A DNA stretch of 64,000 bases, taken from positions 72,305,597 through 72,369,596 of the forward strand of contig NC_080419.1 of NCBI RefSeq assembly GCF_029873635.1, given 5' to 3'. Positions 33,712-45,385 of this stretch are shown in pieces (the first letter of the stretch is position 1; every line of letters starts with the position of its first letter). The DNA comes from Malania oleifera (taxonomy: Eukaryota > Streptophyta > Magnoliopsida > Santalales > Ximeniaceae). Below the pieces are notes generated by a model, which saw only the letters and a program-made list of their open reading frames with translations, was not told where the DNA came from and made no database searches. Both the position numbers and the translations under genes were made by a program.

Positions 33712-34045
33712 ACCAAGTCAGCCCTGTGTTAATTTGACCTGGTTTGTATAAGTGTCACTCCACCCGTTTAAGCAAGCAAGTTATTATGATAATCCTTGTG
33801 CTGGTTAGCCAAGGCGGGGACGTAGGCAGTTGGACGAACCTCGATAGCATATCTGCGTGTCACCCTTCTCTTTACTGCTTTCTGGTGCTTATGTAATTAA
33901 TTAAACTGCTTTATTTAATTTATGATATTACTCGCACTAGATTGACCATAGGATTGTGAACATACTGCTGTTAGGAGGAATACCTAGGGGAAAGATTTTT
34001 AAAATACCAATTCACCCCTCCCTCTTGGAATCATGGTAAAGCTAA
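33712..34045 (+). repeat. Copia LTR fragment inside gypsy D leader
   Basis: GTCAGCCCTGTGTTAATTTG to the C-rich CACCCCTCCCTCTTGG end matches the last part of the copia C 5' LTR (about 148-490). Only about 330 bp of a roughly 2-kb LTR are present and no copia coding adjoins it. It lies between gag start and PBS of D. Either a longer insertion was trimmed on its left or the piece was captured by template switching. Confidence 0.75.
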
Positions 34046-34322
34046 CAACTAATTTAAGGCATAGTCCCACCATATGGAAATAGAAACTGATGATAGTTTA
34101 TATTATGGTTTTCCTAAAATCGTTACCCCAAGAAAAACACAGAACCACCCCAAAGTTCCCACTTCCAGACTATAAAATAAAATCCTAAATTCTCATCCTA
34201 TTTTCCCAACATTAACTTACTGAAATTCGGATCTATCCCAATTCCATTCTCTTCCAAATCTATTCCTATACTCAGGTATTATTTTCCGCTGTAAGATATA
34301 GTCTACAGAACCTACCAACCTA

Positions 34323-34335
34323 GGCTCTGATACTA
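34323..34335 (-). other. PBS of gypsy D
   Basis: The reverse complement TAGTATCAGAGCC differs by one base (G to A) from the tRNA-iMet-type TGGTATCAGAGCC. Confidence 0.85.
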
Positions 34336-34338
34336 AAT

Positions 34339-34556
34339 TGTAATAACCCAAATTTTCACCAATATTTTTTTCATTTACACTATCAAGCTATAATTCATAA
34401 ATCTGATACCCTGTATATAAATATATGTCTTCATCACGGCCCAAAGTGGATGCAGTGGTAACCTATGCATTCCATGTATATTACCTATGTAGCGAAAAAA
34501 CATAAATATCCAAACCATAACCCAAAATACAAAATACCAGAGTACTACAGACCCAA

Positions 34557-34628
<72 letters not shown>

Positions 34629-36711
34629 CATCTCCCAAAAATCCCAAAATACTGTAGGCTCTAGTACTTAGTCCAAACTCACCCCAAAACTATGCCGACT
34701 CAATCGCCTCACCTATCTCTGAGTCGACCCTACACATCTTCTTGGGTTACTTGGAATGGTCATAATGCTGGGGTGAGACACCTTTCAGTAAGGAGAAACA
34801 TATTATTACCAGTGTGTGGCATATGAGTTTATTGACATAACATATCCTTTAATTAAAAATGTAAATAAGATGTCATGTAAAAAGTATCTGTATAATAACC
34901 CTCGCCTATGTTATTTAAAATGCATAAATTTATAAGTTATCTATTCAATCAGACGTATATCTGTAATAGTTAATCTTTGTTTATTGTGTATACTATATAT
35001 GTGCATAATTATAAAAGCTTCACTCGAAGGTTATATGTCATGATTTGACCCCTCATGATAGGATTGTGCGGCCCATAGGTGGGACTAAACATTGGCTAGC
35101 CTAACTATATTCATTTATATGTCTGTAGCAGGAAAGGACTGCTCCACCCAGTCCGGATGCCAGGGAGCTCTTTACCCTACTTGTAGCACAATCGACATTA
35201 CCATACTTTATCTGAGTCATATGGTTGCACTGTCTATATTGTATAACTATGGTACCGTGCTCTATAAACTACTCTGTTCCATCAAGGCCTGATATTATGT
35301 AATACTTTTTCTATATAATATCTATCTATTTTACCATGATTCTCTATCAACTGTATTAACTGTTATTCTGTAATTCTTTGTATTAACCATGACGCTATAA
35401 TAACTGTAAATCTGTATAATCTGTATTTATGTATGTCATGGTTCTATGCTCTGCATATCATGATTTTGTAAAATACTGTATAATCATGGTTTTATAAAAT
35501 ATTGTATAAAAAATATTGTATAATCATGATTCTACAAAATACTATATAATCATGGTTCTGTGAAATACTGTATTTTGTAGTTCTGTATAACCATGTAAAC
35601 TGTAATTTTTTAAGACTTTGTATAGCCATAACTCTGTAAATTAAATTGTATAAGTTGTATATCATAACTTTATAAATTATTATAAAATTTTGTAATATTC
35701 TAGTATTTCTCATGCCACACAAATTAAATAAAACTCAATAAATATCATCTGTAACGCTGTATAATTTCCATGCTCTAATTTATTCAAAAACCATACTCTG
35801 TAAATCATATTTAAATACTATGCTTTACTAGAAAAATTTATAATTTAACTAGAATAACATATTCCTTTACCTGACTAATTGAATTCTCTTTTCTATTTTT
35901 CTATCTCACGCCTACGGTGTTCATAATTTAAACGCCTTGAAATATATACATGAATTTTCCCCAGTCAATCCATTGAATTCCCAAAATAATTATCATATTC
36001 ATATTTTTCCAAACCTGCATAATTTTGTTTATCTACCAATTGTCAACTAGACAAGTATTACTATCTTTAAATTATTTTATGGGAAAATACTCGCCGAAAC
36101 TCTAACGCATGTCCGCATCATTTACACCAACCCTGTATTTCACAAATTCCAAATCCTTAGTTCAATCCCTTAACTATATTCATATTAACATTTCTAAGCC
36201 TATACATCCAATAATTCAGATAAACAACCCATAAACACTCAAATTACACCCTTACCTTAGTTTTTGGGATAGTGCCTTCGAACCCTAAGAAAAAATTTCG
36301 CTTTGCTTACATTGTAGAGAATCTTCCTAGAAACCCCATCGTGGTTCCATCAATCTAGGCTTTAATGGAGCCGAAATGAAAGAGTTTGAAAAAGGGTTCG
36401 TAGGGTTTCTTGAGAGTGAAAGAGAGAGTTTTTATTTTTATGTTTTTCAAATGACTCTCGAGTTCCTTTATAAATTCCGCACTGCAACCAAAAACCATCG
36501 CCGATTTTATCCTATTCTGAGAAAACCATTGCTGGTTTTCTATTAAATGGCCCAAAATTTACCGTTTATCCTTTACATGGCTGTGGTAATTTGCCAAAAT
36601 AGGTGTCGATTTTCTTCCCTTTTTAAAAAACCATTGCCAGTTTTCTCCTCCTCGAGCCAAAATTTCATTTTTCGTATTTTATTTTATTTATTATATTTTC
36701 GAGTCTCTATA
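34339..36711 (-). repeat. 5' LTR of gypsy D (2373 bp)
   Basis: The minus strand runs from TATAGAGACTCG (36711) to GGGTTATTACA (34339). It contains a dyad block (36491-36644), a TATA box TTTATAAAGG on the minus strand (36466-36475), the ATCATG minisatellite (about 35335-35700) and a 60-bp (AC)n run at about 34560-34620. Confidence 0.88.
36491..36644. promoter_or_regulatory. Dyad block in gypsy D LTR, 31-bp spacing
   Basis: AAAACC-ATCGCYG-GTTTT type motifs start at 36491, 36522, 36596 and 36627, giving spacings of 31, 74 and 31 bp. The arms AAAACC/GGTTTT are complementary (best copy 36522-36539). The block sits just upstream of the minus-strand TATA box, in the same U3 place as the arrays of TR-GAG and I but with different sequence. 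Confidence 0.5.
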
Positions 36712-37297
36712 GAGAGTCTTAGGAAAAGGAGACCACCACTTCGGAAGTGTTGAGCTCAATTGATCAAGAAGTGGTAAATCACAAGGTTATTGCACTAACA
36801 GAAGAGGAGCTATATGTTTTTCACTCTAGCTCGATTGATGATTCATGTGTCGAATGTTGTATTGTTTGTGTTGAATCATCTATTGAATATTATGATAGTT
36901 CTATTAATAATGTATGCGATAATTCATATGAAAAATTTTGTGATATAACTTATAAATAATCATCTATTGTTTCTGATGATATTATTGCATGCAATGATTT
37001 ATATGATAATGATTATAATAATTCTTGTGATGAATCATGTGTCGAATTGATGAATGAAAGCATGCCCTTGAACAAAGAACTAGAATGTACTTTATTTAAA
37101 ATGCATAAACTTCTTGTTAGGATGAATAAATAGACAACATTTTTTTAAAAATGAGAATAAGGGGATAGCTACACTTAAAAGAATTAAAAGATTATCATGC
37201 TTTCCTTAAGAAGAAAAATATGGAGAAAGTTTTAAAAATTATCTTCTTAGAGAAAGAAATATATGATTATTGTAGAGTTACACTTAAAGTTATAAAT
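36712..37297 (+). pseudogene. Copia E gag, middle fragment
   Basis: Continues E gag after gypsy D. The Ser/Asp-rich region (open 36747-36959) and the segment SCDESCVELMNESMPLNKELE (about 37027-37089) align with the same part of B gag (DESCHSMPSYKEL). The coiled-coil region that follows is broken by several stops and frameshifts and runs to 37297, where a Tat-type LTR interrupts it. Confidence 0.75.
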
Positions 37298-37642
37298 TAT
37301 CGCGACGTCCCGGGAGCGCGTGTGCCCCGGGTGGTGAAATTAAAATCATTTTTAATTTTCAAGGAAAATATTGAATGTCGAAGTCGCCACTAACATTTTA
37401 GTATGGTTAGAACACATGATTACTACCCCATTAGGGGTAGAGTGATTTTACGTTACCAGATCTGGGGTCAGGAGTTCGGTTATGCGAGGGGAAGGTACGA
37501 GCACCCCTTACGCGCCCGTTCTTACAAACGGTACCTAATTAATTTAGAATTATCCCTAAGTTAATTTAAAAAGTCTTTAAATTACTCTTTTTATAAATTT
37601 ATAAATACACATGGAAAATAAATAAATAACTAAATAAATATA

Positions 37643-37675
<33 letters not shown>

Positions 37676-38894
37676 TCTCAGGCTTAAAGGTACGTGAAGC
37701 CCGAAGACTAATACCCTAGCATTAAAATCATAAAGATTAAAAATCAAAAATACTTTATAAAATATGCTCCCAAATTTTAGAAATTTTATGGGTTTTCCTA
37801 AGTATGAAAATATTAGTTTGGGAGGTTTTGGATAATAGATATAATAAGTTAAACATAATAATAAAGATAAAAAATAGTAATAAACTAGAATATTAGGACA
37901 CCACAATACATACTAATCAACATATATAATACAAGTTAAAATACTAAAACTAGCACAATACAAAATACTAGATATAAATATATGGTATTTGCTAAGATTC
38001 TAAACATACCACCATACTATAAGACTAAATATATAACACAAGCGAAAATATTCAACATACTAACGATAGTAGAATATAAAATATATAATATAGACTAAGA
38101 TAATGATAATACCATAATATTAAAATACTACATGTACGTTATAAACAAAAAATCTCAAACATACCATAATACACATGATCACGATAATAATAATAAATAT
38201 CCACAAATACTATAATACGTAACAAATTATTATAAAACTATATGTACTAAAATAGCATGATACCAAAACACCAAATATATTATATTACCTAAAATATTAA
38301 ACTTACCATAATAAATAATACATTATATATTAACATACTAAAAATATCATAATAATAAATATATAGTATTACTCAAGATGCTATATTAAAAGTTACCTAA
38401 AATACTAAATTAGATGTATGATGTTACTTATAAATCTTAAGTTGTTAAATACCTAATATGACTAATATTCTAGAATACTAAATACACATACAACTATAGT
38501 TCTAATATACCACATGTGCTACAACTAACCTACTAAAAATCCAAACATGATATATAACATGACCAAATTTCTAAAATACTAATAATATAATATAAAGTTA
38601 ACACACAATATAAGCATGCATAAAATAAAAAATATCTTACACATAAGAACCACAACAAGATAATAACCCGAAACCTAAGAATAATATTACACATACAACT
38701 TGAATATTGTGCACTAAAGAAATAAAATAAAATATGACAACAGAAAATATTACAAATGAAATCTTACCTTGGCAATAAAAAGAAAAAATCCTACAATAAT
38801 GAAGATAAACAAATTAGTATTTATAAATATGGACATTAATTATTAAAAATCCTAAAACAATAACCAAGCAAAATTTAAACTTTATAATAAAAAC

Positions 38895-39230
38895 ATGTGT
38901 GTGTTGTGTATGTTTTACTGTGTGTGCAGTGTGTGTGTTGCTATATGTGTTGTGTGTATGTGCAGTGTGTGTTTTGTAGTGTGTGCGATGTGTGTGCTGT
39001 GTGTGTTGCTGTGTGTGCTGTGTGTGTGTGCAGCGTATGTTTTGCAGTGTGTGTTGTGTGTGTGCGTTTCTGTGTGTGCTATGTGTGTGTGTGTGTTGCT
39101 GTGTGTGTGATGTGTGTGTGTGTGTGTGTTGCTGTGTGTGTTTCTGTGTGTGTTTTGTGTGTGCTGTGTGTGTGTGTGTTGCTGTGTGTGCTGTGTGTGT
39201 GTATTTCTGTGTGTGTTTTGTAGGATATAC
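38895..39230. repeat. TG-rich degenerate microsatellite
   Basis: About 335 bp made almost only of (TG)n blocks separated by TGC, TTT or TA, with a recurring GTGTGTGTTGCTGTGTGTG phrase. It lies within the solo LTR and is absent from the sister LTR at 45386-47988, apart from a short TG patch near 46985-47040. Long Cys/Val and His/Thr frames here are artefacts of the repeat. Confidence 0.9.
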
Positions 39231-39874
39231 ACACAGATGCAGCAGCAAAATAATAAAAAATAAAAAATAAAAAATAAAAACTTAAACTTTATGGAATAAA
39301 ACACAAGCTGAATCAATATATATTTGTATGTGCGTGTATGCATATACAGCAGAGGGGCAGGGAGGTACTTACAGTGGGGGTACTTGCAGAGGGGAAAAAC
39401 CGCCGGAGAACTTGGGGATCTTGCCGGGAGCAGGAGTTGAGGGAGGTTGCTGCTGTTGGGGCTGTGCGGTTGGGTTTAGAGGACCTCCGACGGTTGCAGA
39501 ATGGTGAGATTGCAGCAACTGGGGTCTTACCGGGATGATGGCTTGGCTCGGTGGTGGCTGCTAAGCACGGTTGAAGGATAGTGGGGACTGGGAGAGTGAC
39601 GACTACGTGAAGGGGAGTGAGATGGAAAGGTATCTGCGTAGCAGCGGCTGTATGCGAGGGAGGTTGGAGCTAGAAGGATGCGCCGGAAGAAGAAGAAGAA
39701 GAAGAAAAGAAAATTTTTCTTGTGCTCTTGGCTTGCGTACCCTTCGCCATGTGAGTTCCCCCACCTTTTATAAAAAAAATTTTGAAAACCCTAAAAAAAA
39801 AAACTTCCTTTTTTTGATTTTATTTTTCTTTTTCTTTTTCTTTTTTTTTATGCTTTTATTCTTATGGTAATAAT

Positions 39875-40151
39875 GAAAATGGAAATAATAATAATTATTA
39901 TCATAATAATATAAGTATCAATAAGGTAATAATAATAATAATACTACTACTAATAGTAAATAATAATAAATAATTATGGTAAAAATAAAAATAATAAAGA
40001 TATTATCAGTATAATAATAATAATAATACTAATAAAAATAAAATAATAATACAAAAAGTAATAATTAATAATAATAATAATAATAATGATAACATTACTA
40101 ATAAAGATATAGATAATAAAAATAATAATGCCCAAAATAAGATACTAATGC

Positions 40152-40210
<59 letters not shown>

Positions 40211-40375
40211 TAATAATAATAATTATAATAATAATAATAATAAGGTAATAGAGATAATTAACAATAATAGTAATAATAATCTAGAATAATTATAGTAAAT
40301 TAATAATAATAATAAAAAGTAATAATAAAATAACGAAAATAAAAATACTACTAATAATAAAATAACAAAAGAGAA
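39875..40375. repeat. (TAA)n-rich microsatellite block
   Basis: About 500 bp of imperfect AAT/TAA trinucleotide repeats, the longest pure run at about 40154-40207, in the U3 start of the solo LTR. The sister LTR has only a short AATAAT run at about 47922-47945 at the matching place. Confidence 0.9.
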
Positions 40376-40417
40376 CCCCTTGTTCTATTTGGTTAGGGCA
40401 AAAATAGGGTGTCTACA

Positions 40418-40690
40418 ATAATAAATCCTTAGAAATTAAAAAGAAAAATCTTTTCAAAAAGGATTTAGGATTATCATATGATTCCCATAGTCATGCCTCA
40501 ATGAGCAATCATAAGAATTGTACGCATAATCTTTCACGTATTTACAAAACTTGCTTACATTGTAAAAGAAAAAGGCACATTCGATTTACTTGCTCATCCA
40601 GAAGTGTCAGGGGCTTAGGAAAAGAAATGATGTGGGTAATCATGAAAGCAAACCCAATAGGAGATGAGGAAGGATGGTTTCAATAAGAAA
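40418..40690 (+). pseudogene. Copia E gag, zinc-knuckle fragment
   Basis: Open 40501-40686. It resumes E gag after the solo LTR: NCTHNLSRIYKTC, then a knuckle-like CLHCKRKRHIRFTC (about 40549-40590) with Cys-Cys-His-Cys spacing, followed by MMWVIMKANPIG, the usual run-up to the copia protease. No protease, integrase or RT follows; pol of E is deleted. Confidence 0.72.
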
Positions 40691-42029
40691 TTACATAATT
40701 ATTTAATTCTTCCTTAGTTCCTAGGTTTAAGGGTTGTGATGACTCTAGACTTAAGATGTGGTGCATGCTTAGAATTCCCTTCACAAGCTCTCAAACTTTA
40801 AATTGAATCATTTAGAGCTTCATATCCTTATAGTGAAGTTGAATGGCAAGAAGGATTACACTAGGTTTCAATTTAAAGAAAATTCAAATGTCTAAGAAAC
40901 ATATGCATGAGCAGTTAAAATTAATAGCCATTCAAACTTGGGCCTCGCACGTTTTGAGATTCATAAGAAAAGAGGCGGACATAGGCTTATCATCTTAATT
41001 ATTCATTGTGACTTTTTGGTCCGATAAGCCTAAAACATTCATTTCCAAGTCTAAATCACTGAAAATCTTAGAACACTTGGCTAAAGAACTTAGAAAAATT
41101 AGAAAAGGCATAAGATAGATTAATGCATAACTTAGGGGAGCATATATCTTTTGTGGTTATAAATTTAAATGTTCTCTTGATGTTATATCATATTATATGC
41201 TCATATGGCTTTATGGGAACTGAGTTAGATATTGCTATCCTTAATGCACTGATTGATAAAAACTATTGGATAGTTTTTTTTTTTTACATTACTTGTATTT
41301 GAGCTACATGATTGCATGCTTGTGTTGAATGCCTCTTGCATGGCGGATGCAGTGGATGTGAATTGCATGTTGGTAGTGGATTATAGGTTGTTGCATGTTT
41401 TATATGATCAATCTATTGATAACAAACAACTATCAAGTACAAGTTTTATGGGAAAATGTCCGATTTACAAACAGCATGCTGCTGAAATTTCAACAAATTT
41501 TTTTGAAAATAAAACCTTGTACATAAATGATTATGATAAAATTAATGTTCAAATATTTTTGAAAGGATGAGTGAAAACTGAAAATTTTGAATTTTTTCCT
41601 TGCATAATCATCAAGTATTTAGAGAGCTAAGCACCTTCCCTATATAAAGAACATAAAGGACCCATATGCATTATTTTCATTTCTTTTGAAATAGTGAGGT
41701 TCTTCAGAGAATCACAAACATCATATCCAGCTCTTAAAGCTTCGTAACTTGATATAGATTGTTCTTAGTTATGATCATTATTGTATGCCTTAGTATGTAT
41801 TTTCTGATGCATTTGCAGCCTATAGGGACAATTGTACTTATTAGAATGTAGTTGATTAATTATCAGTATGGTTGGTTTAAAAGATTAAAAATGAAGGCTT
41901 GTACTAGAATTGTTCGCCAACATGTTAGGCTTACATCTGTTTTTAGATTTCTTGTGGCTTGTGCTTAAATGTGATAATTTTATTGAAAATTTTTATTGAA
42001 AATTGTTTAGCCGCAGTTCCTTGGTCTGC
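40691..42029 (+). other. Copia E 3' remnant, largely unrecognised
   Basis: No coding is recognised. From 41300 to 41530 the sequence is the reverse counterpart of 62640-62830 and 63480-63690 and includes GGGAAAATGTCCGATTTAC and AACAGCATGCTGCTGAAATT (about 41451-41489). In element C that motif lies between pol and PPT, so this is read as E 3' untranslated sequence. I see nothing definable in 40691-41300 or 41530-42029. Confidence 0.5.
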
Positions 42030-42722
42030 CACAATACAAAAAATTGGCTTTTAGTGAAGGGCAAAACCTTCACTGATAATCATAAAACAGTCACTAATAC
42101 TATTAATGACAGTTTCACAAGTATTAGTGATGGTTTCAAAATAGTGGTCATAACTGCGGTTACTAATAATTATTAGTGACGAATTTTAAAAGTGTCACTA
42201 ATAATAGAGTATTAGTGATGGATTATAATCGTCACTAAAACCCTAACACCGTCACTATAAATTATACATTGGTTCCACTCAAAATCATCACTAATAATAG
42301 AGTATTAATAACGAATTTCAAACTGTCACTAATACTAGAGTAGTAGTGACGAATTTGAAAATCGTCACTAATAAGTAGGCTTTAGTGACGGTTTTGAAAT
42401 TCGTCACTAATACTTAAAAATGGACATTTTATTAATGACGTTTTTAAAACTGTCACTAATAATTTAAAATTATTATTATTTCTTTTAATCATTAATTTTT
42501 GTAAAAATCTGTAATTGCATTTTCGCATACATAACATTAAACCATAATTTCAAAAAAAATCATAAATTATTGAAATTTCTAATTCAAATTTGAAATTCAA
42601 ATGCAAATACATTATAGAAATTGAATTAAAATACAGGAATTTCACTTGTTCAGAACAAAAAAAAAATCAAAATTTGAATTCAAATACGAATACATTATAC
42701 AAATTCAAAATAAAATACAAGT
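42030..42722 (+). mobile_element. CACTA transposon end 1
   Basis: The terminus CACAATACAAAAAATTGG is a damaged CACTACAAAAAA-type end, followed by about 390 bp of subterminal repeats TTAGTGACGG and its complement (42050-42450), the arrangement on which En/Spm transposase binding depends. The sequence then matches CACTA ends 2 and 3 (TTGTAAAAATCTGTAATTGC onwards). No transposase coding or opposite end is found. Confidence 0.72.
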
Positions 42723-42784
42723 CTAACACCAAACTAGGGTTACCAATGTCTGATAAATCAAAAATGCTTTCTTCCCTCCAAAGC

Positions 42785-43319
42785 TAACAACTGCTCTTTC
42801 TCCATTCCCTTTTCATGACTCATTCCTATGGTGGGGTTTTGTCCTTTGCTTGATTTTTCAACTACTTTTTCTTCAGTGGTATCAACATTAGTGACTAGTA
42901 GTGCATGGCCATCACTCTTCAGTTAGGAACTCGATTCTTGGGTTGTCAAGACAAATGTATGCAAAGCTCAGACCCAAGCCAGCCAGCAACTCCACCAACT
43001 GTGATGAAAGATGCTCACTAATAGGTGTAGATCACAGTGAAAACAAAGGCTTGCTTTTAGCGGTATATTTTGGCGATTGCGCCATTTTGCCCAAATAAGT
43101 GGCTATCCCTATTAATTTGACCATTTGATCCTTAATCTTTTGAATTTCTTGATGGATCTTCTCCTAACCTTGCTCAAGAGCCCTTACATGACTTTCCAAT
43201 TATTTGTCCATAACTTTTGCCTTTCTTCTCGTATTGTACTTATGTGTAGTGGTCCCCATGATGTTTTTTTGTTACTCAAGCCGCTTCTTTCCTAAGGAGC
43301 TGTAGACCAAAACCTCCAT
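42785..43319 (-). pseudogene. Tat/Ogre-type element F gag, N-terminal fragment
   Basis: The minus strand from an ATG at 43319 encodes a short start, stops, then LESHVRALEQG (near 43172-43204), EKIHQEIQKIKDQMVKLIG and LSSQLVELLAGLGLSF. This resembles the coiled-coil N-terminus found in plant Tat-lineage gags. At least five stops. It fades near 42785, close to CACTA end 1, and the rest of the element is missing. Confidence 0.55.
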
Positions 43320-45363
43320 TTTTTAGAACCATGAATGCACGATTATGTAACGCATGAATGCATGAATGTTTAATGCATGAGCATGGGATTTGATAGGTGT
43401 TTATGCATGGACATAACTAGTGCAATCATACATACAAGTAGAGATATGAACTTGCATGCAGCCTATCATGTACGACTATGCGTAAAATCATGCATGAAGT
43501 GTATGAATGTAATGGAACCTAAATCACCAATTTGTCATAATTTTGAAAAAAAAAAAAACCCTTTTCCACTAATGAAAGACTTCAAAATTAAGCCTACCAT
43601 TGATAGACCATCATTTCAATTCAATTCATTTCCCTGGTAATGGTCCATGTACCCTAGATTCTATGAAGGATCAGGTTATGATCTAGGTTTGAGGTTGACC
43701 CAGGGGAGTCAACCCATTGGATTTGTTCAATGTAGGCTTGTGGACTTCGATGTGCATTTGGACCTCGAGTGTTTCAAAATATGGGCTTCAAGCTATTTTC
43801 TAGTGGGTGGAGGCCTAAGTTTAAAGAGAGTTGGGCTTAGATTGCTTTAAAAAATGTTGGTCTTGATTTTTACGTAAGAGGGTTGGAGCCCACTTTTGAA
43901 AAATGGGTTCAGCCCTTTTTGAAATTCAGGCTTGGCTCGAGTTGTTTTCTTAGAAAAAGGTTGGGCCCGAGTTTGTTTTAAAAAGAGTAGGGCCCAAGTT
44001 ATTTGAAAATGATTGGACTAACCCATCTTTTAAAATACTTAGGCCAAGTGCTTTATTTTATGGAAGAATGGGTCATGGTCTCACTGTCGAGTTTTTCCAT
44101 AATATTGACTAAGTGGTATGCATGTCTAAAATGGATGCAAAATGCATGACACGTACAACACAGAAACACGTACAACACAGAAACACGTACATACAAAAGA
44201 CTTGATTACATAATGTGAAGAAAGATGTGGCTTCTATCCCAACCCCAAGTAGGTGACTTGCTAGGCTTTATTAAGGCTCTATCCTGAGGAAGGAATCTTA
44301 GTGGTGATCACGTGTGGTTAAGCTTTAACCCTTAATGAAAATAAAGGTTCCCAACCTGTCCTTTATCCTCACCCAATGCGCTTGGATAAAATTCAAACTG
44401 AGCAGAGTGGTTCACGCGCCCCCAAAGACCTTGTCCCATGACGGCTAACAGTACTCTGCTCCTTTCTAATCCTAAAGGGTAAAGCCTGGGTAGAAGGCTA
44501 GTGAAAGTGTGCATATTTATAAGCTTAGCCTAATCCCTTTATCCCCACATTCATCCACATGCTATTTCAAATATATATGGAAACAAATATCTACAATCAA
44601 CTATACCCAAATATCTATTCAAACCTACATACAATCAAATCTTCAACCAACATACAATCAAATCTTCAAAGCTATACAATTAGATATAGAAACAAATCGA
44701 TCTTCACATGCTTATTCAGACAATGATGGAACTAACTATTCACAATCAATGAAAGATATTTACATGCTTATTGGAACAAATATTCATAATTAATGAAATA
44801 TATTCACATGCTATATTCAAACAAACAAGGAAACAAACATTCTCATTAAATTAGGGATATTTTCAAATATGAAAACCAAATATTCACATTAAATCTAGAA
44901 TATATATTTACAAATATAGTGGCAAATATTCACATCAAATCAAGGATCTTCATGAATATGGAAACTAAATATTCACATTAAATCCAGAATATTTAAAAAT
45001 ATAATAACAAATATTCACTTCAAATCAAGGATATTCACAAATGGGGAAACTAAATATTCACATTAAATCCAGAATATTCACAAATACGGTAACAAATATT
45101 TGCATTAAATCAAGGACATTTATATATATGAAAACTAAATATTCACATTATCTAAATGATACTTATGAATATTCACATTAACTCAAGGATATTTACAAAT
45201 ATGGAAACATATACCCACACTAAGTCAAACATATTATAATTTTCACAAACAATTATTCAAATATGGGAGTATATTATTTACAAATTAAAGTGGAGTAATT
45301 AAAAGTCTTAATAAATTTAAATTTAGGATAATTCCTAATTAATTACTGGCTCAATTCTCTAAT
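43320..45363 (-). other. Leader of element F
   Basis: About 2 kb between PBS and gag with no convincing coding. It contains GCATGAATG-type runs near 43340-43400, a GGGCCCAAG-like degenerate segment (43680-44080) and a tandem repeat (44878-45190). Confidence 0.5.
44878..45190. repeat. 43-bp tandem repeat, alternating two subtypes
   Basis: AAATATTCACATTAAATC-type units start at 44878, 44924, 44967, 45009, 45052, 45094, 45137 and 45168, with spacings of 46, 43, 42, 43, 42, 43 and 31 bp. Units ending CCAGAATATT alternate with units ending CAAGGATAT, giving an about 85-bp higher-order period. The array ends about 175 bp before the PBS of F. Confidence 0.85.
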
Positions 45364-45382
45364 GTCCCTAGCGGAGTCACCA
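45364..45382 (-). other. PBS of element F (tRNA-Arg-like)
   Basis: The minus strand reads TGGTGACTCCGCTAGGGAC, close to the TGGCGACTCCRCTGGGGAC site known from Tat/Ogre elements. It lies three bases after the LTR end. This is the main reason for the lineage call. Confidence 0.72.
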
Positions 45383-45385
45383 AGC

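Larger units (their letters stand above)
27789..36711 (-). mobile_element. Chromovirus (Tekay/Del-like) gypsy element D
   Basis: An 8.9-kb minus-strand element bounded by GAGAG on both sides (27784-27788; 36712-36716). The 5' LTR is 34339-36711, the PBS 34323-34335, gag begins near 33629, pol runs to about 30110, and the 3' LTR is 27789-29889. The element start reads TATAGAG and not TG; element I has the same start. Internal losses are the gag C-terminus plus protease, and the U3 start plus PPT at the 3' LTR. A copia LTR piece lies in its leader. Confidence 0.9.
37298..40417 (-). repeat. Solo Tat/Ogre-type LTR inserted in copia E gag
   Basis: A 3.1-kb LTR; the minus strand starts TGTAGACACCCTATTTTTG (40417) and ends ...GGACGTCGCGATA (37298). 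It is the same family as 45386-47988. It has a minus-strand TATA box TTATAAAAGG (39764-39773), followed in the transcribed direction by a G/C-rich block (39340-39720 on the plus strand). Copia E gag lies on both sides and no PBS or pol adjoins, so it is a lone LTR left by LTR-LTR recombination. A clean 5-bp flank repeat is not evident. Confidence 0.78.

Noticed and set aside
36747..36959. Apparent small Ser/Asp/Cys-rich gene
   Set aside because: It aligns with the Ser-rich region of copia gag and continues the E gag frame across element D.
38814..39343. Long open frames rich in Cys/Val (plus) and His/Thr (minus)
   Set aside because: They are produced by the TG-rich microsatellite in all frames; no start context, domain or codon bias.
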